Shown: positions 1 through 6,426, numbered from the stretch's first letter. The stretch is DNA of 8,523 nucleotides from an uncultured Oscillospiraceae bacterium (GCA_934569425.1 CAKTKM010000057.1:1-8523); one strand, 5' to 3'. Program-made: numbers and translations. Notes: generated from the letters alone by a model not told the origin.

Positions 1-33
1 GTGACGCTGCTGAAGCGCAAGCGGGAGGAATAA
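1..33 (+). CDS. C-terminal end of an unidentified gene (partial)
   Basis: The window opens in an open frame that encodes VTLLKRKREE and stops with TAA at 31-33. A perfect hairpin terminator begins only seven bases later, which is what supports reading this as the true end of a + strand gene. The tail is very basic and charged (K, R, R, K, R, E, E), as is common at protein C-termini. Ten residues are too few to identify a family, so no function is offered. Confidence 0.6.
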   Translation: MTLLKRKREE

Positions 34-40
34 AAAAACC

Positions 41-77
41 ACAGCAAAAAAGCGGCCACAGGCCGCTTTTTTGCTGT
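41..77 (+). terminator. Rho-independent terminator, perfect 17-bp stem
   Basis: Bases 41-57 (acagcaaaaaagcggcc) and 61-77 are exact reverse complements around a 3-nt loop (aca). The lower stem is an A-run facing a T-run, so the GC-rich core ggcc/ggcc is followed by six T on the + strand and also on the - strand. It sits just after the stop codon at 31-33 and should end that transcript. By symmetry it could also work on the other strand, but no minus-strand gene is seen nearby to the right. Confidence 0.93.
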
Positions 78-177
78 GAAGCGAAATACATGGCAGCAGA
101 GGGCATGTTTCAGTATGCAGAAAATGACATCGAGAGAGCCAAACGGGAAAACGGATCATGCGAATATGCCGGCGCGC

Positions 178-206
178 TTGTGTTTTGCGGGAGCACATGG
201 TAAAAT
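178..206 (+). promoter_or_regulatory. Promoter for the GNAT-YoaP gene
   Basis: TTGTGT (178-183) and TAAAAT (201-206) are separated by exactly 17 bases. A TG one base before the -10 (198-199) makes it an extended -10 promoter, which can offset the weak -35 (about 3 of 6 consensus). Transcription would start near 213, leaving a leader of about 100 nt before the ATG at 312. It is the only good sigma-A-like match I find between the terminator at 41-77 and that gene. Confidence 0.55.
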
Positions 207-311
207 AGGCAAGAAATGAATCAGCGCGGCAGCGCGGACTTCGCGGCAGAAGCGAACGTGGCTTGCGGGCACCACATTGCGAGAAATCAGAAATCCGGAG
301 GTGTATGCTAC

Positions 312-1058
312 ATGAACTACATCCGAATCACAAGAGACAATATTGACAAGGAGCATATCTGCTGTGCCATGTCCGGCAAGCAGAGCCTGCTGAAAAAGGA
401 GTGGCTCAAGCAGCGCTTTGACGAGGGGCTTGTCTTCTACCGGAGCGAGGAACGGGGCAAGTGCTTCATTGAATACATTCCCGCGGAGAAGGCGTGGGTG
501 CCGATCGAGGCCGATGGGTACCTCTACATCAACTGCCTGTGGGTCTCCGGCTCCCTGAAGGGGCATGGACATGCCAACGACCTGCTGGAGGAGTGCATCC
601 GTGATGCCAGAGAGCAGGACAAAAAGGGCATTTGCATTTTGTCCGCCGAGGGGCGAAAGCGCGAATTCCTATCTGATCCGAAATTTCTGGCGTATAAGGG
701 CTTTTCCGTGGCGGACACCTCCAGCTGCGGCATCACACTGCTGTATCTGCCGCTTGTCCCCGGTGCGGAGCCGCCGCAGTTTAAGCCCTGCGCCAAGCAG
801 CCGAGGGTGCAGGAGAACGGATTTCTTCTCTATTATACCGATCAATGCCCGTTTACCTGCTATTGGGTTCCCAAGGTAGAGGAGACGGCGAAAGAACACG
901 GGATCCCCCTGAAGGTGATCCATATCACCAGCAGGGAGGAAGCACAGAACGTCCCCGCACCGGTGACCACTTACGCATTGTTCCGGGATGGCGCGTTTGT
1001 CACGCAGGGGATCCAGTCCGATAAAAAGTTTTTAGCGCTGGCAGAGCGGAAGCCCTGA
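312..1058 (+). CDS. GNAT N-acetyltransferase with C-terminal YoaP-like domain
   Basis: The gene encodes 248 residues. The N-terminal half has GNAT character, with the beta strand YLYINCLWVSG (about 70-80) leading into the acetyl-CoA pyrophosphate loop K83-G-H-G86 and the helix HANDLLEECIRDA. From about residue 171 the sequence matches the YoaP-type C-terminal domain (B. subtilis YoaP and relatives), with YYTDQCPFTCYW followed by AQNVPAPVTTYALFRDGAFVTQ. C179 and C183 form a CPFTC motif at the place where thioredoxin-like folds carry active cysteines. The substrate is unknown. I chose the ATG at 312 because GGAGG lies just upstream (297-301) and family similarity begins there; the frame is open back to an ATG at 216, but that region looks non-coding. 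It is probably cotranscribed with the small gene 57 bases downstream. I am confident in the family and have no view on the physiological role beyond acyl transfer. Confidence 0.88.
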   Translation: MNYIRITRDNIDKEHICCAMSGKQSLLKKEWLKQRFDEGLVFYRSEERGKCFIEYIPAEKAWVPIEADGYLYINCLWVSGSLKGHGHANDLLEECIRDAREQDKKGICILSAEGRKREFLSDPKFLAYKGFSVADTSSCGITLLYLPLVPGAEPPQFKPCAKQPRVQENGFLLYYTDQCPFTCYWVPKVEETAKEHGIPLKVIHITSREEAQNVPAPVTTYALFRDGAFVTQGIQSDKKFLALAERKP

Positions 1059-1115
1059 GGAAAGCACAGGATCACAGCGCCCGGCCCACAAGACAAAAAT
1101 GGAGAGGCAGCCAGT

Positions 1116-1319
1116 ATGAGCAAATACGAAAAACTCTGGAGTTGGATCGAAGCGCACGGGACAGACAGCTTTGCGCTGACATATCAGGAGATCGAGCAGA
1201 TCGCCGGGCTCCCGTTGGATCATTCCTTCCTGCGATACAAGAAGGAACTGATGGATCACGGCTATGAGGTGGGAAAAATCTCCATGAAACAGCAGACGGT
1301 TCAATTTCGGAAGATCTGA
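1116..1319 (+). CDS. Small conserved hypothetical protein, 67 aa
   Basis: This is a 67-residue soluble protein with no signal peptide and no membrane segment. GGAGAGG (1101-1107) lies eight bases before the ATG, which fixes the start. The N-terminal part (KLWSWIEAHG, then FALTYQEIEQIAGLPLD) resembles small proteins annotated as DUF7662, whose signature is a LTFxEIExIxGxPLP-like turn. That assignment comes from memory of the pattern, not a search. It follows the GNAT-YoaP gene by 57 bases and precedes the terminator at 1370-1416, so the two genes likely form one transcript. Nothing shows a catalytic site; the alternating helix and turn pattern could suit a small nucleic-acid-binding or regulatory domain, but this is a guess. 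Confidence 0.75.
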   Translation: MSKYEKLWSWIEAHGTDSFALTYQEIEQIAGLPLDHSFLRYKKELMDHGYEVGKISMKQQTVQFRKI

Positions 1320-1369
1320 ACCGGCGCTTATGTCACGGAACAGCTGCACGGCTGTCCGGCATTATGGAT

Positions 1370-1416
1370 AAAAACGCTCTCTGCTTGCCCGAAAAAAGGA
1401 AGCAGAGAGCGTTTTT
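1370..1416. terminator. Two-way Rho-independent terminator between convergent genes
   Basis: Bases 1370-1386 (aaaaacgctctctgctt) and 1400-1416 are perfect reverse complements over 17 bp, with a 13-nt loop. A T-run closes the stem on either strand. It lies between the stop of the 67-aa gene (1319, + strand) and the stop of the phosphatase gene (1423, - strand), so it can end both transcripts. Confidence 0.93.
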
Positions 1417-1422
1417 GCGAGA

Positions 1423-1893
1423 TCAGGTTATTGAGGCAGGTTTTTCGGTCAGCTGATGCAGCAGCTCTGTGCAGCCGGACAGCACATCCCGCCAGGTCGA
1501 CTCGAAATCGCCGGTGTACCACGGGTCGGCCACGTCACCGGGGTAGTTTGTGTAATCCAGCAGCAGATGAAGCTTGCCGTCCGGATCGCCGCCGCAGATG
1601 CGCCGCATATTCCGCAGGTTGGCGCTGTCCATGCCGATGAGCAGGTCATACGCGGCGTAGTCCTGGGGCGTCAGCTGCCGCGCGGCATGACCGCCGCAGG
1701 CGATCCCGTGCTCTGCCAGCTTCCGCCGCGCCGGGGGATAGACCGGATTGCCGATCTCCTCGCGGCTGGTGGCAGCCGAGTCGATCTGAAACTGGTGGGA
1801 AAGTCCTGCTTTTCTCACCAGATCCTTCATCACAAATTCCGCCATGGGACTGCGGCAGATGTTGCCGTGGCAAACGAATAAGATCTTTGTCAT
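1423..1893 (-). CDS. Low-molecular-weight protein tyrosine phosphatase
   Basis: The 156-residue length is typical of the LMW-PTP family. The N-terminus carries the signature P-loop V-C8-H-G-N-I-C13-R14-S-P, with C8 as nucleophile and R14 binding the phosphate. The general-acid loop is present as D123-P124-W125-Y126. The family hydrolyses phosphotyrosine, or in some Firmicutes (YwlE type) phosphoarginine; sequence reading alone does not settle which. The ATG at 1893 places the P-loop at the usual position and has GGTGGGAG seven bases upstream; the frame runs further to 1929, but that overlaps the previous gene. The ribosome binding site overlaps the stop codon of the flavodoxin gene (14-base gap), so the two are translationally close and share a transcript. 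No capsule or kinase gene sits beside it, so a role in exopolysaccharide control is not indicated. Confidence 0.93.
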   Translation of the reverse strand: MTKILFVCHGNICRSPMAEFVMKDLVRKAGLSHQFQIDSAATSREEIGNPVYPPARRKLAEHGIACGGHAARQLTPQDYAAYDLLIGMDSANLRNMRRICGGDPDGKLHLLLDYTNYPGDVADPWYTGDFESTWRDVLSGCTELLHQLTEKPASIT

Positions 1894-1907
1894 GGGTTCT
1901 CTCCCAC

Positions 1908-2525
1908 CTATCGAATGAAGTGTGTCCACACATGCGCCTCGGTTTTCGGCAGACCGAACTGCTCTTTGCCCAGCGCGATACTCTTCATGAGGAACACCAT
2001 ATTCCGCGCCAGCACCCGCATGGTTTGCAGACCTTCTTCGTCTGCGCCCGCCTCTCCCGCCGCGCGGCCGTGGATGGAGTTCCAGTATTGGCTGGAGGCC
2101 ACCGGCATTCCGGAGATGGCGAAATACTTATTCAGCCCATCAAAGGTAGCCGAACAGCCGCCGCGTCTGGCACAGACCACGCTGGCGCCTACCTTCATAG
2201 TTTTGTCGAAGCCGGTACTGTAGAAAAGCCGATCCAGCACAGCGATCAATGTGGCGTTGGCGGAGGCGTAATAGACGGGGCTTGCCACAACAAGTCCGTC
2301 CGCTGCTTCAAATTTGGGCGCCAGTTCGTTGACCACATCATCGAATACGCATTTGCCCAGTTCCGTGCAGCGGTTGCAGGCAATGCAGCCCCGCACCGCC
2401 TTGCCGCCGACCTGTACCAGCTCCGTGGTCACACCCTCCTCCACAAATATTTTCTGCATTTCCGCCAGTGCAATAGAGGTGTTGCCGCCGGCTCTTGGGC
2501 TTCCGTTGATCAGTAAGACTTTCAT
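1908..2525 (-). CDS. Flavodoxin-family NAD(P)H-dependent reductase with cysteine cluster
   Basis: This 205-residue protein has a flavodoxin-like fold. The strand KVLLINGSP followed by RAGGNTS (about 8-17) is the FMN phosphate loop of the NADPH-dependent FMN reductase family. The segment ASPVYYASANATLIAVLDRL (81-100) is the second flavin-contacting block with the dimer helix. Between them C47-x2-C50-x2-C53-x5-C59 matches the compact cysteine motif of iron-sulfur flavoproteins, so a [4Fe-4S] cluster beside FMN is plausible. The usual role is two-electron reduction of quinones, nitro compounds or an unknown partner. The ATG at 2525 is preferred: AAGGA lies about eight bases upstream, whereas an in-frame ATG at 2534 directly abuts that same AAGGA and could not use it. 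It is followed by the phosphatase gene after 14 bases. Confidence 0.92.
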   Translation of the reverse strand: MKVLLINGSPRAGGNTSIALAEMQKIFVEEGVTTELVQVGGKAVRGCIACNRCTELGKCVFDDVVNELAPKFEAADGLVVASPVYYASANATLIAVLDRLFYSTGFDKTMKVGASVVCARRGGCSATFDGLNKYFAISGMPVASSQYWNSIHGRAAGEAGADEEGLQTMRVLARNMVFLMKSIALGKEQFGLPKTEAHVWTHFIR

Positions 2526-2551
2526 GGTGAACATTCCTTTCTTGTGAGACG

Positions 2552-2568
2552 CAGCCCCTTAGGGGCTG
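2552..2568. other. Short intercistronic hairpin
   Basis: cagcccct (2552-2559) and aggggctg (2561-2568) are reverse complements; a realistic fold is 7 bp with a 3-nt loop. It lies between the radical SAM gene (ends 2628) and the flavodoxin ribosome binding site. No T-run follows on the minus strand, so it is not a proper intrinsic terminator. It may stabilise or process an operon transcript. Confidence 0.35.
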
Positions 2569-2627
2569 AATTATTCAGATCCGTTTCGGGCAGCTTTTCC
2601 GCTACGTCCGCCGATCCCGAATAGGTG

Positions 2628-3500
2628 TTAGAAAAGACTGGTCTGCGGGTATGGCTCGGGGAAGTCGCGCAGATACGCAAAGCAGTCATCCGGTGTGCAG
2701 AGAATATTATGCTCCCGGCAGGTGATTCGGAATAAGGCCATAAGCTCCTTTGCCTTGGGGCTGGGCAGCGTGTAGGCGGTGCCGTAGCGCTGGATATACC
2801 GCTGCTTCATTCCGGGAAAGTGCCTGTCCAGAGCGGCGTAGTAATACTCGCGATCGCCCTCCCGCAGCGTCAGCCCCATGTCAAAGCAGATAATACCCTT
2901 GACGCCCACGCGGAGACAGGCATTCAGGATCCCCCTGATGTTTTCCTCTGTGTCGTTGAGAAAGGGGAGGATCGGCGTCAGCCAGACCACCGTGGGGATG
3001 CCCTGCCGCTGCATTTCCGCCAGTACCTCGATGCGGCGGCTTGTGGGGCAGACGTTTGGCTCCACGATCCGGCAGAGGGCGTCGTCAAATGTGGTCAGGG
3101 TCATCTGTACCACGCATTTGGCTGTCCGGTTGATCTCAGATAGCAGGTCGATGTCCCGCAGCACCAGATCTGATTTCGTCAGAAGCGTTGCCCCGAAGCC
3201 ATAGCGCAGGATGACCGCAAGACATTTTCTGGTCAGCCCGAGAGCCTTCTCACAATGCATATATGGGTCGGACATGGAGCCTGTGGCGATCATACACTTT
3301 TTTCGCTTGGAGCGGAGTGCGTACTCCAGAAGCGTGGGGGCGTTTTGCTTGATCTCAATGTCTTCAAAAGGATGGGTAAACTGATAGCAACGGCTCCTGC
3401 TGTCGCAGTAAATGCATCCATGGGAACAGCCGCGGTAAATGTTCATACCGCAATAGCCGCCGCTGCCGGTCAGTATCCCCTTGGCATCAACAAAGTGCAT
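2628..3500 (-). CDS. Radical SAM protein, SplB/COG1533-like
   Basis: This 290-residue protein carries the radical SAM cluster motif C25-x3-C29-x2-C32 inside NIYRGCSHGCIYCDSRSRC. Next come ATGSMSDPYMHCEKALGLTR (about 72-91) and LLTKSD, both typical of the group annotated as SPL-family or DNA repair photolyase-like radical SAM proteins (COG1533; the Rv2578c type is related). The motif binds a [4Fe-4S] cluster that cleaves S-adenosylmethionine to a radical. Additional cysteines (C38, C143, C151, C195, C205, C261, C268, C273) could include a radical-relay or auxiliary-cluster ligand. Whether it repairs spore photoproduct is doubtful, since COG1533 is broad and true SplB proteins are longer. The start at 3500 has GGGGAG about eight bases upstream. 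It begins 67 bases after the sortase stop on the same strand with no terminator between them. Confidence 0.9.
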   Translation of the reverse strand: MHFVDAKGILTGSGGYCGMNIYRGCSHGCIYCDSRSRCYQFTHPFEDIEIKQNAPTLLEYALRSKRKKCMIATGSMSDPYMHCEKALGLTRKCLAVILRYGFGATLLTKSDLVLRDIDLLSEINRTAKCVVQMTLTTFDDALCRIVEPNVCPTSRRIEVLAEMQRQGIPTVVWLTPILPFLNDTEENIRGILNACLRVGVKGIICFDMGLTLREGDREYYYAALDRHFPGMKQRYIQRYGTAYTLPSPKAKELMALFRITCREHNILCTPDDCFAYLRDFPEPYPQTSLF

Positions 3501-3567
3501 GGCGGTTACTCCCCATCAATGAGTGCGGAGAGTCCGGAAACGAAGGCTGTTTCATAACGGTAGCCCC

Positions 3568-4374
3568 TCAAGGCATCTCCGGCGCGGCGGCAAGGCGCAC
3601 GGTGAGCTCCTGCGCCGCCGCCCCCTCCGGCAGCAGCTTTGCCATGACCACCAGCCGTTGATCGCCGGTATTGTTCATGTCATACTTCCGGCAGCAGGTG
3701 GAGAGCGTCAGGATCGTGTCCTCCGGCCCGAAGGTGACATCATCGAAGACCAGCCAGTTCTTCCGCGCCACCTGCGCCAAGAGTTCGGTCAGCTTCTCTC
3801 CGGCGGGATCGGGGGCGATGTAGTCAAAACTGATGTCCGTGATGAACAGGGCGGTGATCTGAAAGACCAGATTCTCCCCCTGTACGGAAAGGTAGATATA
3901 GGGATTTTCCTGCACATAGCGCGCGTCCATATAGCGGTGGAGCTTGGTGAATTTGGGGCCGTCCGGATCACAGTTGCCGGCGGAGTGACCGAAGATAACG
4001 GTGTTTTTATCCAGCTTGCTCCGGCTGGTCAGATGATTCTCACAACTGGCGTAATAGCAGCCCCACTCGCTGAAATTGCCGCTTTCATCCCGCTGCAGGT
4101 AGTAGCCGTTGTCCTCCGCCTGCATTACGGGGTCGTCCACCTCCGCGCCGGGCATATACAGCCACGCCACGGCGTCGGGATTTTCCTTTTTCGCGGCCTC
4201 CAGCTGTGCCTGCCGGTCCACGGCGGGGATAATTTCACCGGCGGGTTGTGGTCCCACTGCTTCGGAGACAGTGGGATATTCGGCTTTCTGCTGGCAGGCG
4301 GCGGCACAGAGCACCATGCCCAGCAGCAGAAGGATGGCAAGTGTGCCGCGCAGAGATCGGGTGATTTTTTTCAT
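3568..4374 (-). CDS. Class B sortase
   Basis: This 268-residue protein contains the full sortase triad: H130 in FGHSAGN, C227 in LTLSTC, and R240 in GDQRLVVMAKL. The TLSTC...R(L)VVxAKL pattern and the long insert between His and Cys indicate class B, which in Firmicutes covers SrtB and related enzymes. Residues 4-27 are a basic N-terminus followed by a hydrophobic stretch ending in CAAAC-QQK. This is either a membrane anchor or a lipoprotein signal with C27 lipidated, although the -3 residue is Ala rather than the usual Leu. The enzyme would act outside the membrane, joining LPxTG/NPxTN-like proteins to peptidoglycan or to each other. The ATG at 4374 is chosen because AAGGAGA lies seven bases upstream and it begins the signal sequence exactly. 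No sorting-signal protein is in the window, so its substrates are elsewhere. Confidence 0.93.
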   Translation of the reverse strand: MKKITRSLRGTLAILLLLGMVLCAAACQQKAEYPTVSEAVGPQPAGEIIPAVDRQAQLEAAKKENPDAVAWLYMPGAEVDDPVMQAEDNGYYLQRDESGNFSEWGCYYASCENHLTSRSKLDKNTVIFGHSAGNCDPDGPKFTKLHRYMDARYVQENPYIYLSVQGENLVFQITALFITDISFDYIAPDPAGEKLTELLAQVARKNWLVFDDVTFGPEDTILTLSTCCRKYDMNNTGDQRLVVMAKLLPEGAAAQELTVRLAAAPEMP

Positions 4375-4488
4375 CGTGAGGTCTCCTTCCCCGCGGGAGG
4401 GCGGTGGTTCATTGGATCGCGGATACCCCACAGGTCTCACGGAGAAAGGAAACAGTGGGGCATGGCGATAGGAAGATTGTTGCTTTTT

Positions 4489-4517
4489 ATTTTACCAATT
4501 TTTGCGGGTATTGTAAA
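4489..4517 (-). promoter_or_regulatory. Promoter for the sortase gene (leftward)
   Basis: Read on the minus strand, TTTACA (4517-4512) is followed after exactly 17 bases by TAAAAT (4494-4489), each 5 of 6 to consensus. The -10 is extended by TG (TGGTAAAAT, 4497-4489). Transcription would begin near 4482, about 107 nt before the sortase ATG at 4374. It may also serve the three downstream minus-strand genes, since no terminator is seen after the sortase. Confidence 0.65.
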
Positions 4518-4644
4518 GCGCTCCAAAGGGGGAGACGGCGGAAAATCTCCGCAGGTAGCGGCGGTGCCTGTGCGGTCAAAAAGCGTCCTGTCCGGCACCG
4601 GCATCAGCAACCGGACGGACTGTTGGAAACAAAGGCGGGAGAGA

Positions 4645-4673
4645 TTGCAAGGAGCGCGAAGGAATGGTATACT
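4645..4673 (+). promoter_or_regulatory. Promoter for the MalY/PatB-type lyase gene
   Basis: TTGCAA (4645-4650) and TATACT (4668-4673) are separated by 17 bases. TG one base before the -10 gives the extended form TGGTATACT. Expected transcription start is near 4680, giving a leader of about 97 nt to the ATG at 4777. This is one of the best sigma-A matches on the plus strand in the window. Confidence 0.7.
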
Positions 4674-4687
4674 ATACGGGAGAAAAC

Positions 4688-4731
4688 GCGGAAGATACGG
4701 GGGACGACCCCGGCGAAAACCGAACTTCCGC
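4688..4731 (+). other. Nested stem in the 5' leader of the lyase gene
   Basis: An outer stem gcggaag (4688-4694) with cttccgc (4725-4731) encloses an inner stem cgggg (4698-4702) with ccccg (4708-4712). Both are perfect, and the structure sits entirely inside the predicted transcript leader, ending about 30 nt before the ribosome binding site. It does not resemble a riboswitch class known to me and has no T-run, so it is not a terminator as it stands. It may only stabilise the message. Confidence 0.35.
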
Positions 4732-4776
4732 AGGCCTTGTGTGCGGCCATCGCTGCAATAGAAAGGAGAGCTTGCT

Positions 4777-5991
4777 ATGACCTACAACTTTGACGAGATT
4801 ATCGACCGCCGCCATACCAATGCCGTAAATACCGACGGCTTCCGGGGCAGTCTTTTCCGTGCCGGTCCCGAGAAGGTGTTTCCCTACAAGGATGAGGAGT
4901 TTATCCGCATGTGGGTGGCGGATATGGAGTTCGGCGTGGCGCCGGAAATTCTGGACGCCCTCCGCAGCCGCATCGACCGCCGGATCTTCGGCTACACCGG
5001 CCTGTTTGATGACGGGTATTACAATGCCTTTTCCCGGTGGTGCAGAGATCATTATGATTGGAGCTTTCCCCGGGAGCAGTTGTGCATAACGCCGGGCATC
5101 GTCCCCGCCCTGTATCAGCTGGCGGAGATCCTGTGTACCGGCGGCGAGAAGGTGCTGGTAAACACTCCTGCTTACGGCAGCTTTGCCAACGCGGCGCGGT
5201 ATGCCGGTGTGGATGTGCTGACCTCTCCGCTCCGCAAAAAGGCTGATGGCACCTTTGAGCTGGATTTTGCGGACTTTGAGAAGCAGTGCGCCGATCCCGC
5301 CTGCAAGCTGGTCTTCTGGTGCAATCCCCAGAACCCCACCGGCCGCATGTGGACGGAGGAGGAGCTGCGCCGTGCCGGAGAGATCATGCGGAAGTATAAC
5401 CTGTGGGTGGTGTCCGATGAGATCCACTGTGACCTGATCCGCTGCGGCCGCCGCCATATCCCTACGGCCAAGGTCATGGGTGACTATCCCAAGCTTATCA
5501 CCTGCATGGCGCCCAGCAAGACCTTCAATCTGGCGGGGCTGGCCTTCTCCAATGTCATCATTCGGGATAAGGCGCTCCGGGATCGGTTCAGGGGGCGGGA
5601 TAAGCTGGGCGGCATTGTGAATCCCATGTCCCTGACAGCGGCCAAGGCCGCCTATGAGCACGGCAGTGCGTGGCACGAGGCGCTGAAGGAATATCTGGAT
5701 GGCAATTTTGCCTTTGTGAAGGACTTCTTTGCCCGCAAGCTGCCCAAGGCGGTGGCGTATATCCCGGAGGCCACCTATCTTGCCTGGGTGGATCTGAGCA
5801 GGTGCCTGCCGGAGAGCACCGATATGCAGGACTTCTTCGCCAACAGGGCGGGCGTACTGCTGGAGGGCGGCGACGGTATGTTTGTGGGCAACGCGGCGGG
5901 TTATGTCCGTTTGAATCTGGCCATGCCCCGCAGTCTCATCGAAACCGGGCTGACCCGCATGGCGGACGCCATTGCCGGTGCGAATGGGTAA
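4777..5991 (+). CDS. MalY/PatB-type PLP-dependent C-S lyase / aminotransferase
   Basis: The 404-residue length is normal for fold-type I aminotransferases of the MalY/PatB group. The N-terminus FDEIIDRRHTNAVNTDG and MWVADMEFGVAPEI (about 45-58) is characteristic of this group rather than of AspC-type enzymes. Cofactor residues are visible: N186 in CNPQNPTGR, D214 in VVSDEIHCDL binding the pyridine nitrogen, K248 in APSKTFNLAGL forming the Schiff base, and R378 in GYVRLNLA binding the substrate carboxylate. Known members cleave cystathionine or cysteine S-conjugates to a thiol, pyruvate and ammonia; some act mainly in thiol release or, as MalY, in regulation. The exact substrate cannot be read here, and the gene is not next to met or cys genes. 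GAAAGGAG (4761-4768) lies eight bases before the ATG. The repeat-protein gene follows after 69 bases and probably shares its transcript. Confidence 0.93.
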   Translation: MTYNFDEIIDRRHTNAVNTDGFRGSLFRAGPEKVFPYKDEEFIRMWVADMEFGVAPEILDALRSRIDRRIFGYTGLFDDGYYNAFSRWCRDHYDWSFPREQLCITPGIVPALYQLAEILCTGGEKVLVNTPAYGSFANAARYAGVDVLTSPLRKKADGTFELDFADFEKQCADPACKLVFWCNPQNPTGRMWTEEELRRAGEIMRKYNLWVVSDEIHCDLIRCGRRHIPTAKVMGDYPKLITCMAPSKTFNLAGLAFSNVIIRDKALRDRFRGRDKLGGIVNPMSLTAAKAAYEHGSAWHEALKEYLDGNFAFVKDFFARKLPKAVAYIPEATYLAWVDLSRCLPESTDMQDFFANRAGVLLEGGDGMFVGNAAGYVRLNLAMPRSLIETGLTRMADAIAGANG

Positions 5992-6060
5992 AAACCGCGA
6001 TCGCGGCATTTTACGGACAGAGCAGGGAAAAGCAGAAAAGCTTTTTGAAGGAGGGAGAGT

Positions 6061-6426
6061 ATGGCAAAGAAGGGCGGATTATTTGGCAGCCTGTTTGATT
6101 TTAACCATGATGGAAGGGTTGACAGCGGGGAACAGTTTATTGCCTATCAGATATTCCAGGAATGCACAAAGCCCGGTAAAAGGAATACTGGTGCATCCCA
6201 TGACCGTTATCATTGGCGAAGCCTTTGCGAGGACGGCTCTGAATATGCTCTCGATCCGGAGGACTACGAAACAGAGGAGGAATACGAGGAGGCCTTGGAG
6301 GAGGCTAAGTACGGCTGGCGCGATACCTGCGAGGACGGCTCTGAATATGATCTTGATCCGGAGGATTACGAAACGGAGGAGGAATACGGGGAGGCTTTGG
6401 ACGAGGCTAAGTACGGCTGGCGCTGA
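6061..6426 (+). CDS. Acidic EF-hand-like repeat protein, 121 aa
   Basis: Residues 13-24 (DFNHDGRVDSGE) fit an EF-hand/dockerin-type calcium loop, with D13, N15, D17, D21 and E24 at positions 1, 3, 5, 9 and 12. Residues 52-85 and 86-119 are two copies of a 34-residue unit beginning WR and containing CEDGSEY, LDPEDYETEEEY and EAKYG, with 29 of 34 positions identical. The protein is strongly acidic and has no signal peptide or membrane segment. I know similar small proteins with this repeat from gut Clostridia, with no established function; calcium binding or a stress-related role is speculation. GAAGGAGG (6047-6054) gives a strong ribosome binding site. The frame ends abruptly at the first two residues of a third unit, with TGA at 6424-6426. 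An extra T compared with the unit 1/unit 2 junction may have caused this, so the protein may be shortened (see findings). Confidence 0.8.
   Translation: MAKKGGLFGSLFDFNHDGRVDSGEQFIAYQIFQECTKPGKRNTGASHDRYHWRSLCEDGSEYALDPEDYETEEEYEEALEEAKYGWRDTCEDGSEYDLDPEDYETEEEYGEALDEAKYGWR
6214..6417 (+). repeat. Two tandem 102-bp coding repeats
   Basis: Units 6214-6315 and 6316-6417 are head-to-tail copies encoding the 34-residue repeat. By hand count they differ at about 14 of 102 bases, half of these in the first 15 bases. The near identity suggests fairly recent duplication or gene conversion, and the copy number may vary between strains. The start of a third copy (tggcgc, 6418-6423) follows. Confidence 0.88.

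Larger units (their letters stand above)
4375..4776. other. Divergent intergenic region between sortase and C-S lyase genes
   Basis: The region holds about 400 bases with no convincing gene. It contains a leftward promoter for the sortase (4489-4517) and a rightward promoter for the lyase (4645-4673), each listed separately. The sortase leader would be about 107 nt and includes a weak inverted repeat ccccac/gtgggg (4426-4431 and 4455-4460). The lyase leader of about 97 nt can fold as described for 4688-4731. I looked for SAM, T-box, lysine and PLP-related riboswitch signatures and recognised none. Confidence 0.6.

Noticed and set aside
90..203. A 37-codon plus-strand frame beginning ATG at 90 (MAAEGMFQYAENDIERAKRE and so on).
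   Set aside because: It has no clear ribosome binding site, it overlaps the predicted promoter at 178-206, and I do not recognise the product. It may be a gene remnant, but nothing supports it further.
3523..4761. A 412-codon plus-strand open frame antisense to the sortase gene.
   Set aside because: It is the GC-rich complement of a well-supported sortase with all catalytic residues. The frame gives a low-complexity, Arg/Gly/His-rich product with no ribosome binding site at its start.
4462..4761. Possible small plus-strand gene starting ATG at 4462, with a hydrophobic start (RLLLFILPIFAGIV) then a very basic tail.
   Set aside because: The hydrophobic stretch comes from the AT-rich promoter DNA of the sortase. 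The possible ribosome binding site is too far away, and the tail looks like random translation through the lyase promoter and leader.
4672..6009. A 445-codon minus-strand open frame antisense to the lyase gene.
   Set aside because: It mirrors the codon pattern of a clear PLP enzyme on the plus strand. The product shows no domain I recognise, and the frame lacks its own promoter or ribosome binding site.
6028..6045. Small inverted repeat aaaagc/gctttt followed by T, between the lyase and repeat-protein genes.
   Set aside because: The stem is only 6 bp, AT-rich and weak, and it sits just before a strong ribosome binding site. It is unlikely to stop transcription.
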